From Saccopteryx bilineata (lineage: Eukaryota; Chordata; Mammalia; Chiroptera; Emballonuridae), in NCBI RefSeq assembly GCF_036850765.1, contig NC_089493.1:186095140-186159139 (forward strand): a stretch of DNA of 64,000 nucleotides. Direction: 5' to 3'. The position numbers were made by a program, and so were the translations under genes. A model generated the notes under the pieces. The model had not been told where the DNA came from and did not search any database. It worked only from the letters and a program-made list of their open reading frames with translations. Below are positions 12,416 through 25,550 of this stretch, piece by piece. Position 1 is the stretch's first letter, and every line of letters starts with the position of its first letter.

Positions 12416-13343
12416 CAACTGAGAATCACGTTTCTCAGTAAATAAACATGAGATTCGAACTCTGTTCCAAAGAGTTCCAAACTTCCTATGCATCTTCTCA
12501 TAGTGGGAGAAAAAAGGCCTTTCAAAATGAAAGACAACTGGATGTTAACCACCGTGATGTTATTGCAAGTTGAACTTCCGGGCTCTCAGGTTAATGGGCT
12601 TTGAGTGTCGCCTGGGTTTTCAGTGAGGAAGTAGGGAGGAGGGGTCAAGGAAGGGGGAAAGAGAGGAGGAAAGAGGAGGGGAAAGGCTTCCATTCCGAAA
12701 GAGGCTGTTTATCATACACTGTTAATATTAATTTCGAAGGGAGGTGGCCAGCGACCCACGCTGTGGAAGGTACGGAATTAATGGCAGTAGATTTTCCAAA
12801 CTGGGACCTCTTTTTTATAATTGTGGGCATTTCATTCAGAAGTACCTCATGCATCTCAGCTCCCACATTTTAAATTAAATTTCCTTATTACTTTTTAAGT
12901 AGCTTGTCATGGATTATTGAGTATTTACTGTATGTTTATACTGTAATTCTCTGAAATGACATATAGTAATTGCTTTAGCTACTGCATCTGATGTCTAATT
13001 ACTGTAAATGCATGTAAAGAAGTAATTAAATGGAAAAAATAAACTTTTTTCATAACTTCATATTACAGATTAAACAGAGGATGTTAGTTCTTTTGCTGAT
13101 TTTTGGTAAAAACAAACAAACTTGTGCAAGCAGAATGTTGAGCTTGCTGTGAGGATAAACTGATCTCAGAAGTGGCTCAGTCATAATGTTCCGGCCAGGT
13201 TCCACTGGAGATGGCAGTGTGACCCTGCACCTGAACACCAGCCCTGAACTCACACTGCCCTCTGTGACGCCCTAAAGAGAAGCCACGGCATTCCCTGTTC
13301 AAACATGTTCCTCCAACATCTTACAAGTCTAATCAAGAATTAA
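12416..13343. other. Unique DNA
   Basis: Contains an AT-rich stretch at 12,890-13,050 with several TAATTAC-like homeodomain-type words. No gene or mobile element is recognised. Confidence 0.4.
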
Positions 13344-13530
13344 GCCTGACCTGTCTGTGGTGGCGCAGTGGATAAAGCGTCAACCCGGAACCCTGAGGTC
13401 GCTGGCTGAAACCCGGGGCTTGCTGGGTCAAAGCACATATGGAAGTTGATGCTTCCTGCTCCTCCACCCCTTCTCTCTCTCTTGCCTCATTAAAATGAAT
13501 AAATAAAATCTTTAAAAAAAAAAAAAAAAA
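13344..13530 (+). mobile_element. tRNA-derived SINE, short type with poly-A tail
   Basis: The tRNA-like head (GGTGGCGCAGTGGATAAAGC) is followed by GTCAAAGCACATATGG, a CT-rich tract and a 17-A tail. The body matches the minus-strand copy at 43.5 kb. Flanking repeats are short (AGAAT). Confidence 0.88.
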
Positions 13531-15077
13531 GAATGCAACAAACATTTCGCATAAAACCGGCCTCTAAGAAATTTCTCATCTAGGTTGTGCAGCAAAAAAC
13601 AAAACATAACATTAAAAGTATCCCCAAATAAACATTTTAACAAATATTTCATTTAGTTTTTCAGAGTCTGGTGATTTGAAATGAGCAGGCTCTCGGTTTT
13701 ATGGAGGTTGTAAACTACAAGAGCCAGAGAATGATGGAAACCTGCCATACGGACCTTGCAGCCAGAGAAGCAGGGATGAGGTTTGTTTTAGCTTCAAAAG
13801 CAGCCTTTCTCCACTGGTCAGGCAATGCCAAAGATTGTCACCCTGCCATTTCCATAGGAAAAAGAATCACCGTGGGGTGGACTGGAAGTAAGATCCAAAA
13901 TTAAAGACTGCACTATTCTTCTCATCCTCCCAAGGACAGGTGAGCATGACGGGTGTACCCAACCTCCGAGGTGATAACCAAGGCAGACAGACACAAAGAG
14001 CCCAGTGCAGGCTCAGCTGCTGCAAAGTCTGAGGTGACCCAGCCTTCTCTCTGACCTTGTGAATTGTCAATCGGAAAATATGCGCAAATGGTCCTTGGCT
14101 GAGAAGTGGCTAGACAACCTGTGGTCACCCCTCAAGCAAAGAGTTAGAAAAGGGACAAGACCTCTCAGGATGGGCGACTTTCTACTCACCGGTTTGGTCT
14201 GGGAGTGTCACATCCTGCTGTCCTGTCAAAACCGGACTGCATGATTGCCCCTTGGGCGCAATAAAAGTGCTCTGTTCCTGCCCCCAGGCGGGAAAGTCAG
14301 GAACTGCAAGAAGCCAGTAGTCTGAATTTAATCATTTTCAGGAATGTGAACAAGGTTCGCTTTTTGCCTCCACTGCAGCTGAGTAAAATTAATGCTAGGA
14401 CACCTGTCAGGAGAACGTGTCCCTGGGCTGCGCTGAAGAATAGGAGTGCGGAAGGGAAAGCCTTGGACTTCTCTAGAAGTGCTGACAAACTTTTCCATTT
14501 GCAATCCTTTCTTCCTTTGCCAATGCTCAATGTATGGACCGTAAAAGCAGCCGGCACCCAATTCGAGTTTCTCTTCACAAGCCCGGTTCTTCGGTCTCCA
14601 CAGTAACCTATTGAGGCTCATTCTTGCGGAACATAATATAAAAAAAAAACTTGGCATTTTTTCATTACTACATTCATTCACTTATTTGTCTGTCAGTATG
14701 TGCATTCATTTGTTCAACTAAAAAAAAAAGTTTCTTCCCCAGCTTTATTGAGAAATACTTGACGTACATCGCTGTATAAGTTTAGTGAACTCCCTGAAGC
14801 TTTGATTGTGCCAGCCACTGTGTTAGGAGGCTAACCCTGTTTTCTCTGAGGCCAAAGGGTGGCAGGTCACCTTCCCCGGGGACATCTGACACAGACAGTC
14901 ACTGGTGGAAAGGCTTTCTAGATAATCTGGCTGGGTGGTCTTGTCCACATAATTCCTCTTCTACCTGTGACAAAATGAAGCTAGTGAAGTTTAACTTAGT
15001 GGTTCAAGGTCAAAAGGCACTTGTGAACATTAGGCTCGTCAGTGTTCTAGCTCATTATTTTCTGTAGTTTTTCAGGT
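13531..15077. other. Unique DNA with ancient L1-like fragment
   Basis: The phrase CAGCTTTATTGAGAAATACT at about 14,740 resembles the antisense 3' part of ancient L1 (L1M). No gene is supported. Reading frames at 14,297-14,681 overlap on both strands and show no domain. Confidence 0.4.
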
Positions 15078-15086
15078 AACAACTAT

Positions 15087-15097
15087 ACTTTTATTCT

Positions 15098-15136
<39 letters not shown>

Positions 15137-15396
15137 CAGAGACAGAGAGAGGGACAGATAGGGTCAGACAGACAGGAAGGGAGAGAGATGAGAAACATCA
15201 GTTCTTTGTTGTGGCTCCTTAGTTGTTCATTGATTGATTTCTCATATGTGCCTTGACGGGGGGTGGGGGGTACAGCAGACCGAGTGACCCCTTGCTTGAG
15301 CCAGCCATACTCAAGCTGGCAATTTCGGGGTCTCGAACCTGGGTACTCCACATCCCAATCCGATGCTCTATCCACTGCGCCACCACCTGGTCAGGC
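15087..15396 (-). mobile_element. tRNA-derived SINE with (CA)n tail
   Basis: The antisense tRNA head (GATGCTCTATCCACTGCGCC) is at the right end. The left end runs into a (TG)n tract at about 15,101-15,135, the tail on the minus strand. Direct repeats AACAACTAT flank it at 15078-15086 and 15397-15405. Confidence 0.88.
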
Positions 15397-15479
15397 AACA
15401 ACTATGTACTTTTAATATCTTAAAACCCTGCGAATGGAATTTGCTGTGTTCATTTTCATAGCAGGAGCGGCATTAGCTA

Positions 15480-15680
15480 AATAATAATTGCTAACAGATA
15501 TGCCATGCTTTCCAGTATTCTTCTTCACATTGATGTAATTAATTCCATGGTATTATTATTACCATTTTACAGACAGATACCCTGAAATAAAGAATGATTA
15601 AATAACGTATGCAAGGTCACACCAATGGAAGTGACGAGATCTGAAACCAAGGAGATTAGCTACATAGCCTGGCTTCATAG
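15480..15680 (-). repeat. MIR remnant
   Basis: TATTATTATTACCATTTTAC, followed by AAGGTCACACCAATGGAAG, is the antisense order of the MIR core and 3' region. Confidence 0.6.
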
Positions 15681-16151
15681 CCCTCTATATTGGCTCTAGA
15701 ATATGACTCAATAAAACCAGAGCAACCCTGTAGAAGCATCAGCAAAAGAGCCAGGTGGTAGCTGCAGATGAAAATGAATTTGAGAGGCTAGACAGAGCCT
15801 GTTTAGGCTACTTTACCCATCCCTCCTACACCAGCCCGTAGTGATTCCCATTAAAAACACCTTCTCCATTTAAACTAAAACTGAACCTCCATCATTAGAG
15901 ACTAATGGCTGTATATTAATTTATAATAGGTTAAAGATAAGAGCGATATGTTATACATTTTAATTGAGGATGAACTGATTCTGAATCATTTTGATGTAAC
16001 TGAAGTGGCATTATTTAACATGCCAGATTTCAGCCGCTGTGTCAGTGTGTGTGCAGAGGAGCTTGGATGCACCTACAGAAAACTGTGAGCTCCATTCAGC
16101 AACCTCCATACACTTTTCAAACAGTTTCTCCCCCAAAAGAAATTGCTCCTA

Positions 16152-17114
16152 CACAGAAAGGACAAGCTACAATAGCAAAAATAAACAACTGGGACTACAG
16201 TATTGAAGTAAAAAATTTCTTCCCAGCAAAAATAAAACAACAGAATGAAAAGGCCATCTCCAGAAGGGAGCAAATATTTGCAAATCATATATAGGATAAG
16301 GGGCTAATATTTAAAATATATGAAGAATGCATATAACTCAACTTAAAAATCCAATTTTAAAATGGGCAAAGAATCTGAATGGACATTTTTCCAATGAATA
16401 TATGAAAATGGCCAAGAGTTATATGAAAATATGTTCAACATCAATAATCATGAAGTATATGCAAATGAGAACCTCAGTAAGATATCACCTCACACTTGTT
16501 AAGATGGCTATTATAAAATATATTCTGTGTTGTCAAGGATGCGGAGTAAAGGGATCACTTTGCACTGTTGGTGGAAATGTAAATTAGTATAGGTATATAG
16601 AAAAATAGAAAGGGTACTCAAAAAAATTAAAAATAGAACTACCATATGTTCCAACAATTTTACTTCTGGGAATATATTCAAAAGAAACTATCTTGAAGAG
16701 ATTTAACTGTCCATCAATGGATGAATGGATAAAGAAAAAGTGATATAGAGAGAGCTATAGATATAGATAGATACAAAACAATACACTAAAGTCTTATTTA
16801 GCCTTAAAAAAGAAGGAAATCCTTCCATTTTTGACAACATAGTAGAACATGGAGAACATTATGTTAAGAGAAGTAGAGAAAGACAAATACTGCATAATCT
16901 TATATATGGAATCTAAAATCATCAAGCTCATGGTAACAGAATAGAAAGGCTGTTACCAGGAGCTGGTGAGTGGGGGTAAGGGAAAGAGAGAGATCTTTTA
17001 GTCAAAGGGTACAAACTTTGTTATAACATGTGTAAACCCTGGAGATCTAATTACTGTACAGATGGTGACTGTGTTAATAATAATGTATTGTATACTTGAA
17101 AAAAAAAAAAAAAG
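16152..17114 (+). mobile_element. Truncated L1 3' end, older subfamily
   Basis: This is a 5'-truncated LINE-1 in plus orientation. It covers the C-terminal part of ORF2 (phrases encoding AIREMQ/YHLT-like segments, and the WMNG-type stretch near 16,710), the 3' UTR and a terminal A-rich tail. The duplication AAAGAAATTGCTCCTA flanks it at 16136-16151 and 17115-17130. Many stops and indels make ORF2 non-functional. It is older than the 35-42 kb L1. Confidence 0.88.
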
Positions 17115-17130
17115 AAAGAAATTGCTCCTA

Positions 17131-19230
17131 AAGGTGACATATTAGATACAAATCTGTTCTGCATTCCTGACCAGGAATATGGACTATCGCAGGACAAGAC
17201 CAAGGAATCAGAATGTGGCCTGAATAAATTGGAGGTGCTAGAAAAACAAGGGACGAAAGTGTGGCTTCCCATAATTTTGTTTCAGGCTGACCCCAGAAAG
17301 AATAGCTATTGCTTAAATCCCTAAAATTACTTCCTCACTCAAGAAAGATGGTTTCTGAGATCTTGGCTAGAGCTTTACACAGCACCAGAAAGAGCGGTCT
17401 TATGGCCGAGACAGAGCCCCTAACTTAGCTATGTCTGTAATTGCTGGCAGTGAGGTGCCCTCCTGCAGTTGGGGCTCATCAGCCTGATGGGCAGCTTCCC
17501 AAGACGGCACTCGAGGCTGGCAGGTTCCGTCCAGCCTGTGGAGAGAGAGCAGGGACTGGGCTGCACTGTCAGGCCTGCCTCTCCCGTTTCAGTTACAAGA
17601 GGAGACACGTCTGGACCATGTGGGTAATGGTTTGTTTGCTTTTTGTCACATTTGGAACCCATGTAAATAAACCCAGTCTGTAAAAGAGAAAGTAAAAGCC
17701 CAAAGCACCTGCAGTGTTTTGATGGAACTCGGGAAACTGAAAGCTTGTTGGCAGCCACTAGGGGGAGAATGACGAACGCAGCACCAGAGGGAGCAGGAAA
17801 TGGACTGAATGGTCACTCCTTGACAGTGCTGCCTTTGTCATTTTCCTGAAAGACAATAATGACCCATTAAGACACAGTCCCTGCAATGGAAGGCAGTGGT
17901 GCTCCCCATAGGGAAATGTGATTTAATTGTTCCATGCCAAATACAACATATCTGCCTCTAAAAAAGTGGGTATTAAGTAATTTTTTTTTAAAGAAGGGAA
18001 AATAGTTGATGTGTTTGTGTAGACATACAATGCAAATTCCCAATTCAACACAAAATCCACTTGTAAGAGGCACAGCCTGTGTAGTGAAAAGTGGTGCCTC
18101 TGTTACTTCTGCACGGAAGGGGCAGGCGCAGGGAGAGACTGACAGAATGGGGGACTTACCTAGGAAGAGCACTTGCTGAGCCTTTGACATAGGTTAAACA
18201 ATTAAAGAAGCACTTGTCTCTGTGAAAGAAATGGAAGAGGAAAGACTCCCTGAGCCACTTGTCTCCCCTCCTTCCCTACAACTGAAAGTCCTTTTGATAT
18301 TTATTGCCACTACTAGTGGCTTTTTGGTTCTAGACAGCGTGAGAATTTGGTAGAATTTGCAGATTGTGCCAGGTTTGTCTCCGTTAGCCCTGGCCTTGTA
18401 TTCTGTTAACCTTTTGCCACTTCATAAGAAGGGTCAGACCCCCGGGTCCTTCGTCTTCAGACAGAGAGTGCCCTTTTCCTTTCTGCCTTCACCGCTCAGA
18501 AAAGCTCTGTTTTCTGGAAACAATCAAACACCACCTCTTTCTACCTTGTTGTGAATTTTAAACTATATTATTTCTCCCCAGAAGCATTGAAGAATGAAAT
18601 TTTAACATTTTTTCACACTGCTATTGTCACTACCTTTTCTCTCTCTCCCTTCCACAAGTAGTTCTGAGCAAATGTGCCGTACTCTGAGGCTACAGAGGAA
18701 GTAAGATGCAGGCACTGTTGAGGAGATCGGCATCTAGTGGAAAGAAAGGCGCGTGGGAGGAAGCCGCAGGACAGTGTGACATGTGTACCGGGGCCGCTGG
18801 AATGGGGTACTCAGAGGGTAAGAAGAAACACTTCCCCCACCTGGGAGCGTCTTTCAGGAAGTGGAATCCGAACTGCAGCGCCTCCTGAGCCTGGTTGAGG
18901 AGTGAGAAAGAGAAAGTGCGTCTGTCAGAAGGAACTTCAGGAGTGGGGCTACGAGGACAGGAGGGTGCAGTCACATGGGCAAACAGCACAAACACGGACT
19001 GTTTTGCGTTACCTACAGCCCAGGGCTTCCCATGGTGCTGAAAGAGGGAAGTTTAGATTTTACCTTAGATATGGGGAGGGTCGCATGTACCTTCTGGAAA
19101 ATTTCTGACTCTGTTTTGAAGGTGAGGGACTTGGAGCCAGGGAATGTTTGAAGAGCAGTTTCGATTTCCTCCCACTGGCACTCCTGTCTGAAAAAGTTCG
19201 TATCGTCACAAGCCCTTGCTTGTGAGAAGT
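17131..19230. other. Unique DNA, no gene recognised
   Basis: Several 60-110-codon frames overlap on both strands without domain features. No mobile element is recognised in about 2.1 kb. Confidence 0.4.
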
Positions 19231-19241
19231 GGCAGTTCTTT

Positions 19242-19655
19242 CTCCCTGACCAGGCAGTGGTGTCGTGGATAGAGCCTTGACCTGGGACGGTGGGACTCAG
19301 GTTCGAAACCCCGTGGTCACTGGCTTGAATGCGGGCTCATCCAGCTTGAATGCAGGGTCATCAGCTTGAATGTGGGATCATAGACATGACCCTGTGGTTG
19401 CAGGCTTGAGCCCAAAGGTTGCTGGCCTGAAGCCCAAGGCTACTGGCTTGAGGCCAAGGTTGTTGGTTTGAGCAAGGGGTCACTGGCTCAGCTGAAGCCC
19501 CCCCCCCCACGAAGGCACATATAAGAAAGCAGTCAGTGAACAACTAAAGTGCTGCAACAACAAATGGATGCTTCTCATCTCTCTCCCTTATTGTCTCTTT
19601 GTCCCTGCCTGTCCCTCTCTTTCAGTCTCTCTCTCAGTCATTTAAAAAAAAAAGA
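19242..19655 (+). mobile_element. tRNA-derived SINE with tandem internal units
   Basis: The head CAGTGGTGTCGTGGATAGAG is followed by repeated 'ggcttgag...aaggttgctggc' units, GGCACATATAAGAAAGCAG and a CT-rich region with an A tail. Near-identical flanks GG(C/T)AGTTCTTT lie at 19231-19241 and 19656-19666. It is longer than usual because the GGCTTGA unit is amplified. A C-run sits at about 19,499-19,508. Confidence 0.88.
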
Positions 19656-19666
19656 GGTAGTTCTTT

Positions 19667-22387
19667 TTGTGGAACAGCAGGTATCGCTAGACAAAAAACA
19701 GAGATGTGGCTGCTGAGCTGTGGAAAACCCTGTGTTAAACCCCGGTATCTTGACTGCCGACCTGCTTGGAGCTTGTGTTGTGCTAGCACTCATGAGACTG
19801 CTCCAGAGGGGAGATGTACAATCAGCAACTGATTTTGTGGGAGAAGTACAGGGAAAGTCATTCCAGGACTCCTCCTTAGAAGCCCAAGCATTTGACCTAG
19901 GATTTTTTAACTTGTTAAATCTCAGGAAAATGAGATTCTGAAGGGGAAATTTTGTCTTTTAAACTTGCAATTTTCAATGTTTTGATACAAACCCAGGGAA
20001 AGAGGGTTCAGTATAGTGGCTCTCTGTGACTCCTCTCCAGGTTCTGTAACTGTCAACGTTTTGCCACTCCACTTCACTTTGTGTTGTTCTGTGCTTTATA
20101 GCAGTTGGCGCCTCAGGAAGCACAAATGTCCGGTGGTCTCACTGTCAGTGATGCAAACATTCAGGTGACTGGTGCCAGTTCTGTTGACAAGTTCTCATCA
20201 ATCTTTTAGTACTACTGTTCCTCTTAGATGCGGCATTAATACAGGTATTTCATTAGAGATTGGAAATGATGATTTTCTTTCTATCATTTCTTCCATAGTA
20301 AAAGATTTTGTTTTCTATAATAAAATCTATAACATAACATTTTATCAGACTTATCTTATTAGCTTTCTCCCCCAGTCTGGAATCAGCCATTATTTTTTTT
20401 CTAAGAAGTCCTGGTTGCTTTTATTTAGAGATCTCCTCTTAGGTACCGGAAAATGTTCATTTGCTTGTCGGTTTCCCATGCTGCCAGTAAGCACCCTCTT
20501 AAAGTTGATATGGTTGGCTTTTAGTTGATTTTTCTGTTTCTTTCAGCAAAAATAAGAAAAACACATTTGTATTTCCATATTGCTAACATAAAAGCAGCAT
20601 GCTGTGTTCAGTCTTCTACCCTTTATTTTATTTTATTTTTCCTTCACTTAATATAGCTCTGCTATCATCCCATGTCAATACGGGGAGCTCTTCCTTATTC
20701 ATTATTGAAGTTTCCTCGTGCTTTGTTCTGTGGATCGTTCATTCAGTCAGTCCCCTGTAGATGGATATTTGATATTATTCCTATCTTTTGCTATTACTAA
20801 TAATGCCACATCGGTTAACCTTAAATATAAATCATTTTGTATTTTTTCAGTATAACTTGGGTTGGGTTCCAAAAAGGAAGATTATTGAGTCAAGTGGTTT
20901 CTTTATATACAATTTTGCTAAATATTTTCAGATTCAATGTTGAGGAGTCCTTGGGGATTGTGCCATCTTGCATTCCTATCATTTAAAATATGAGCAAGTC
21001 TTTTCCCCACAGTCTCAAAAGCAGAATATGTTGTATAGTGAATAGAAATTTGGTGATCTCAGTGGTGATAAATGTTACCTCAGGGAAGTTTTCATTGCAT
21101 ATTTTTCTTATTTTGAATAATCTTGAGTATGTTTTTAACATAAGAATTGTTTGCATATCTTTCTTGAAGACTGCATGCTCCTGAGTTTTGAGGAAAAGTT
21201 TAACAGAGGAGGAAGAGAGTTAAGTTTGAGAGTGTTGTACCTGCAAACCTTCAACCAACACCCCAACCCTTGCCATTTAAATTAAAGAGAAAGTGAAACA
21301 GAGAACCCCCATCTAAAGGTGGACTCTTTGTAACCAAGCAAAGCATGAAAATTACTGTTACCAAAGCCCAGAGGGTGCCGTACTTAAAGAATAAGGTCCC
21401 TTAAGTGAAATTGCCCAGTCTCTTCCCTTTTTCATTCTCTTAATTGTTCTCTCTCTTTAACAGATCATAGAATTTGAAGGCAGGATAGATTCTTTAAATC
21501 ATTAAAATCTAATACCTTTATTTTACATATAGACCAGAGTGGTGACCAGACTTCTCTTGATCAATTTCTTAATCAATTGATCAATCTATTGATCAATTTT
21601 CCTGAGTGGTGACCAGACTGTTGTTCTCTTGATCAATTTCTTGTCTTGATCAATTGGTCAATCTGTAGATCAATTTTCCCAGTGCTGCCTCGGCCCCTCT
21701 CCTCCATAGCTGGGTCCACTACTGGTAAGAAACAGTATAGCTTAGCTCTACTTGGGTTAAACAAGAAATAGAAATGACCTCTTCTTCAGCCAAGTCAAAT
21801 TCAGCCCAGCAGCATGTGATCATTCAGCTGGGGCTGGCCCAGATGGCTGCTATAGTAAGCTCCACCGCTCATCGGCTCTGGGTTCCTGCCCTGGGACCTG
21901 GGGATAAGTTTAGCTGTGGACATGGGGGGGGGGGGAGAAATGACCTCTTTCTTAGGAAATGGTAACATTTTGTGTCCACACCGGTTACATATCCACATGT
22001 CTTTACGTACACGAACCATTAAAACTGCTACTCCCAATTCTAATTGCCTAGACATCCCTGTAATCTCCTGTGGTCTCATCAGATAATCTACCCTTCATTC
22101 AAGAGGAGTGGGTCACAGAAATCTGCTTATTGCTTTTCAAGGCCTTGATGATCACATGCTGCCAAATGTCAGGAAGAGTGCAGAGCATTTTAATTTGCTT
22201 CAGCTGTATAACAGCTCTAACTGGACTTAGACTACAGAACCCCGTATTTTGGGTTAGTTAAAAAATATAGTCACTGCAATTTAGGAGGTGATGATCTATC
22301 TAGTTGGGAAGATGAGGTGTCTGAAGGAGAAGTATGTTACATAATGCCGACGATGATGGTCCCATATGCTAGCCAAGTAATAGATTC
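19667..22387. other. Mostly unique DNA with old L1-like antisense segment
   Basis: About 20,640-21,000 carries the phrase order typical of antisense ancient L1 (GCTATTACTAATAATGCC, then 'aaggaagattattgagtcaagtgg'). A G-run lies at 21,926-21,937. No gene is seen. Confidence 0.45.
21537..21679. repeat. Tandem duplication rich in TTGATCAA palindromes
   Basis: A unit beginning GAGTGGTGACCAGACT and ending TTGATCAATTTTCC-like occurs twice in a row (about 21,537-21,603 and 21,604-21,679). Each unit holds three to four copies of TTGATCAA or its near variants. Confidence 0.85.
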
Positions 22388-22395
22388 CTGTAGAG

Positions 22396-22760
22396 CAGGG
22401 GTCCCCAAACTTTTTACACAGGAGGCCAGTTCACTGTCCCTCAGACTGTTGGAGGGTCGGACTATAAAAAAAACTATGAACAAATCCCTATGCACACTGC
22501 ACGTATCTTATTTTAAAGTAAAAAAAACAAAACCAGAACAAATATAATATTTAAAATAAAGAACAAGTAAATTTAAATCAACAAACTGACCAGAATTTCA
22601 ATGGGAACTATGGGCCTGCTTTTGGCTAATGAGATGGTCAATGTGCTCCTCTCACTGACCACCAATGAAAGAGGTGCCCCTTCCGGAAGTGCAGCGGGGG
22701 CCGGATAAATGGCCTCAGGGGGCCGCATGTGGCTCGCGGGCCATAGTTTGGGGACCCCTG
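22396..22760 (+). mobile_element. Non-autonomous hAT (CAGGGGTCCCCAAAC family), copy 1
   Basis: It starts CAGGGGTCCCCAAACTTTTT and ends GTTTGGGGACCCCTG. The 8-bp duplication is CTGTAGAG / TTGTAGAG, with one mismatch. There is no transposase. Two other differently deleted copies lie at 40.2 kb and 63 kb. Confidence 0.92.
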
Positions 22761-22768
22761 TTGTAGAG

Positions 22769-24282
22769 CAATATAAAGGACTACCAGATGGGGACTATAG
22801 GCTCTTCTTGTGTTTAAAATGCAGCTGCAAGACTTATGTTATCTGTGGGAGTCTCATTTCTCACCTGCGAACGGATATGAAGGAAAATATTTACCTCATG
22901 GTATTCTATGAGATGTCAATAAGAAGAGTGTTCAAGTCCCTCATAGTGAAAGCTCAGTAACTGTTAGCCATAACTCCAGCGGTGTCTGAGAGAAGTTAAA
23001 ATATCTGGGGAGAGAGGACCCGAGAAAAATTGTTGGTTTCAGTAGTTAGCAAGTTCTCCAGTGACTTCCGCAAAGGCAGTATCTGCCCGCTGGAAAGGCA
23101 GGAAGGCAGGCGCAGCACAGCAGGTTAAGGGTAAATAGGCAATACACACTTGCCATACAGAAATCAATAGAGCCAAGGAAGGTCATCCATTTGAGCTACT
23201 GGAGAGCGAAACTGGTAAAACGGTAAAATGATAAAACAGGTTTTCTCTCTTTTAAGGAAAGGGGGCTGGTTGGGAGCAGAAGGCATTTAATCGACAGGGC
23301 TGGGGAGCACGGTGCAGTGAGACTGAGCGTGCTTTGGGTTAATTAATGTCGCGAGAGTCCTGAGCGAACACAGAGAGAGGCTCACCCTTAAGCAGTGTGC
23401 CATTAGATTTATATCCCCTGGATCAAGGGCATGTTCCTGCTAGACAGAGTAGCCTCCCACTCTATCTAAAGCTAAAGGGGCAGAAAGAATTACATGACCC
23501 TGACCAAAGGTTGCCCAGAGCTGAGGCATTAATGAATTAAGTCACAGGACCTTACAATGTGTTTAGCTGTCACTTGAACAAATGGTGGACTTAAGTACAG
23601 ATTAGGACCCATGAGACCCGCTGCTGGGAATGGAACTGTGATTACTGTGTTCACCGAGACTTTTAGAAGACATGGCCAAGCATGCTGAGTATTAACCATG
23701 ACTGTTTGTACCAGCATAGACAGACATATTTAAGGAATAAAAAGTAATTATCTGTTTTGTTTCTGGCTTCAACACAAAAAGTAGCCTAGAAAATAAAAGC
23801 TGCTTACTCTTCAGAAACATTTTTTCTGTTCTCACAAAAAGTAGAGAGGCTTGAATGATCATTTTGTTTAATGTCAAAGTCCTGTTTTAAAAACAATTAC
23901 AAAATAACAGTAGCAAGCAGATGTCAATTCTTCCAGGATATTGTGATGAGTCAAAACAAGTCGATCAGAACAATTGTATTAAACTGTGTAATCTGTTCAG
24001 TGAAGCAAGTAAAATATACAGAACACAGACTATATCTGGAGGGTGACGACTAGAGTAGTTATAACGAGAGTTATAATACCCTGGTGTGACGAAGATTGTG
24101 ATGTCTTTGGAACCAGATCATAGATATAATTCTGACTTACTGCTGGGGAATTCTCTTAACTTTTCTCAGTTTCCTCATCTCTGAGATGGAAGTAATAATC
24201 TATTATCTTCTGGTTTGGCGAGATAAATAAAGGAGCTGAATGCAAAGTACCTAATCTGTTATGTAGCTTACTGCTTCTTCTT
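22769..24282. other. Unique DNA
   Basis: No gene is supported. MIR-like sequence occupies the right end from about 24,090. Confidence 0.4.
24090..24262 (+). repeat. MIR remnant
   Basis: CTCAGTTTCCTCATCTCTGA followed by GGAAGTAATAATC and TGCAAAGTACCTAAT is the sense MIR core order. Confidence 0.65.
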
Positions 24283-24438
24283 TTTATTGGTGTTTATTTT
24301 GTTGATTTTAGAGACAGGAAAGGAGAGAAAGGGAGAGACAGGAACATCGATCTGTTATTCTCTGTGCCCTAAGGGTGGAACCAGCCACTTTTGCGCTTCG
24401 GGACAACGTTCTAACCAACTGAGCTATCCGGCCAGGGT
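24283..24438 (-). mobile_element. VES-like tRNA SINE, diverged
   Basis: The left part TTTTGTTGATTTTAGAGACA and the right antisense tRNA head AACCAACTGAGCTATCCGGC match a VES-like body. The middle is shortened. No clear target duplication is seen. Confidence 0.75.
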
Positions 24439-24610
24439 GCACGTTGCTTTTTAACCACTATTATTGATTCCTATTATTACTTCTGCTACTTCATTGATGT
24501 GATCTGTAAATTTGAACCTTAACTAAATCTCCGGGCACAAGTTTCATTGGGACTCTATTCAAAACTGCTTTTGAAAAATACTTTGAGAAGGTACTTTTGT
24601 TGTAAAGTAC

Positions 24611-24857
24611 TGTACCTTAACACACGGGTCACATAGAGACGCCAAGTCCAAATGAATTTTTGAGGAGTTTATTAATTAGCCGGCTAGCTACACGGGGCAC
24701 AATCCCAAATCATGTAGCAAGTCCCTCCAATTCTGTGGCTGATTTTATAGACCAAATCACATACCGGTTGGGGTGGGTAAGGAGCGGCTCGCAGTCCCTT
24801 TGTCTAGAGGTATAGTTACCTCATGACTCTAGGGTGAGTATAGGAATTCTTGATTGA
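24611..24857 (-). repeat. Possible decayed LTR fragment
   Basis: It begins TGTACCTTAACACACGG and has TTTATTAA (antisense poly-A signal) about 60 bp in, as in the R-U5 end of an antisense LTR. The other end is obscured by solo LTR copy A. This is resemblance only. Confidence 0.28.
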
Positions 24858-24862
24858 GGTAC

Positions 24863-25545
24863 TGTTGGGCAGATAAAATGTATTATGCTCACTTTGTTAA
24901 AGAGGCCGTTGCCCAGGTGATATTAATGTGTGTTGAGAATTGTTGTAGCCTGAGGCTTGGTTTTGGGATTAAGCCTGTCCCACCCTTTTTGGCGTGAGGT
25001 GGTACAATCCTATCATGCCTCATAGAAGTGATTTTGTATTAGAGACTTCCCCATTATGTATATTGGATTAAGGGTTTGGATTTCTACACTATAAAATGGG
25101 AACAGAGCGGGAGTTTGCTCTCTTGGTTCCTGAGGTTAGCATGAGAGAGCAGAGAGAATAGAGCCAGCAGCGGGAGGAGGCCACGTGGAGAAGGCCAGGA
25201 AAAGCAGCCAAGATGGTGGAGTACTGAGTGAGATGCCAGTTTGTACAGAGTTTATATCTGGGATAAGGAAGGAAATGGGGAACTGAGGAGAATAAGGCTG
25301 TTGAGCTAGAAACCTTTGATTCTAGGAAACTCAGATAAATCAGTAGCTTTGTGAGCACTGAATGTGACTGGGTTTTGGAGCCCAGTGTGTATTTTTACTT
25401 GCCCGCCGGGTGCAAGCTAGATTAAAGACTATGGCCCACCAGTTTTTGGCTCCATGGTTTCTTTACCAACTGTCCGAATCCAATGCGAACCTGCATGGGC
25501 TGGGCTCCTCTGATAGTGGCCCTGGCCTTGGCTGCTGGCCTTACA
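24863..25545 (+). mobile_element. Solo LTR copy A (5-bp TSD)
   Basis: It starts TGTTGGGCAGATAAAATG and ends GGCTGCTGGCCTTACA, with the perfect 5-bp duplication GGTAC on both sides (24858-24862, 25546-25550). A TATA-like CTATAAAATGGG sits mid-element at about 25,090, and ATTAAA lies near the 3' end. Copy D (33.2 kb) is its closest relative here, in the opposite orientation. Confidence 0.93.
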
Positions 25546-25550
25546 GGTAC

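Noticed and set aside
14230..14290. LTR poly-A region (AATAAAAGTGCTCTG)
   Set aside because: No matching LTR ends or target duplication could be found around it.
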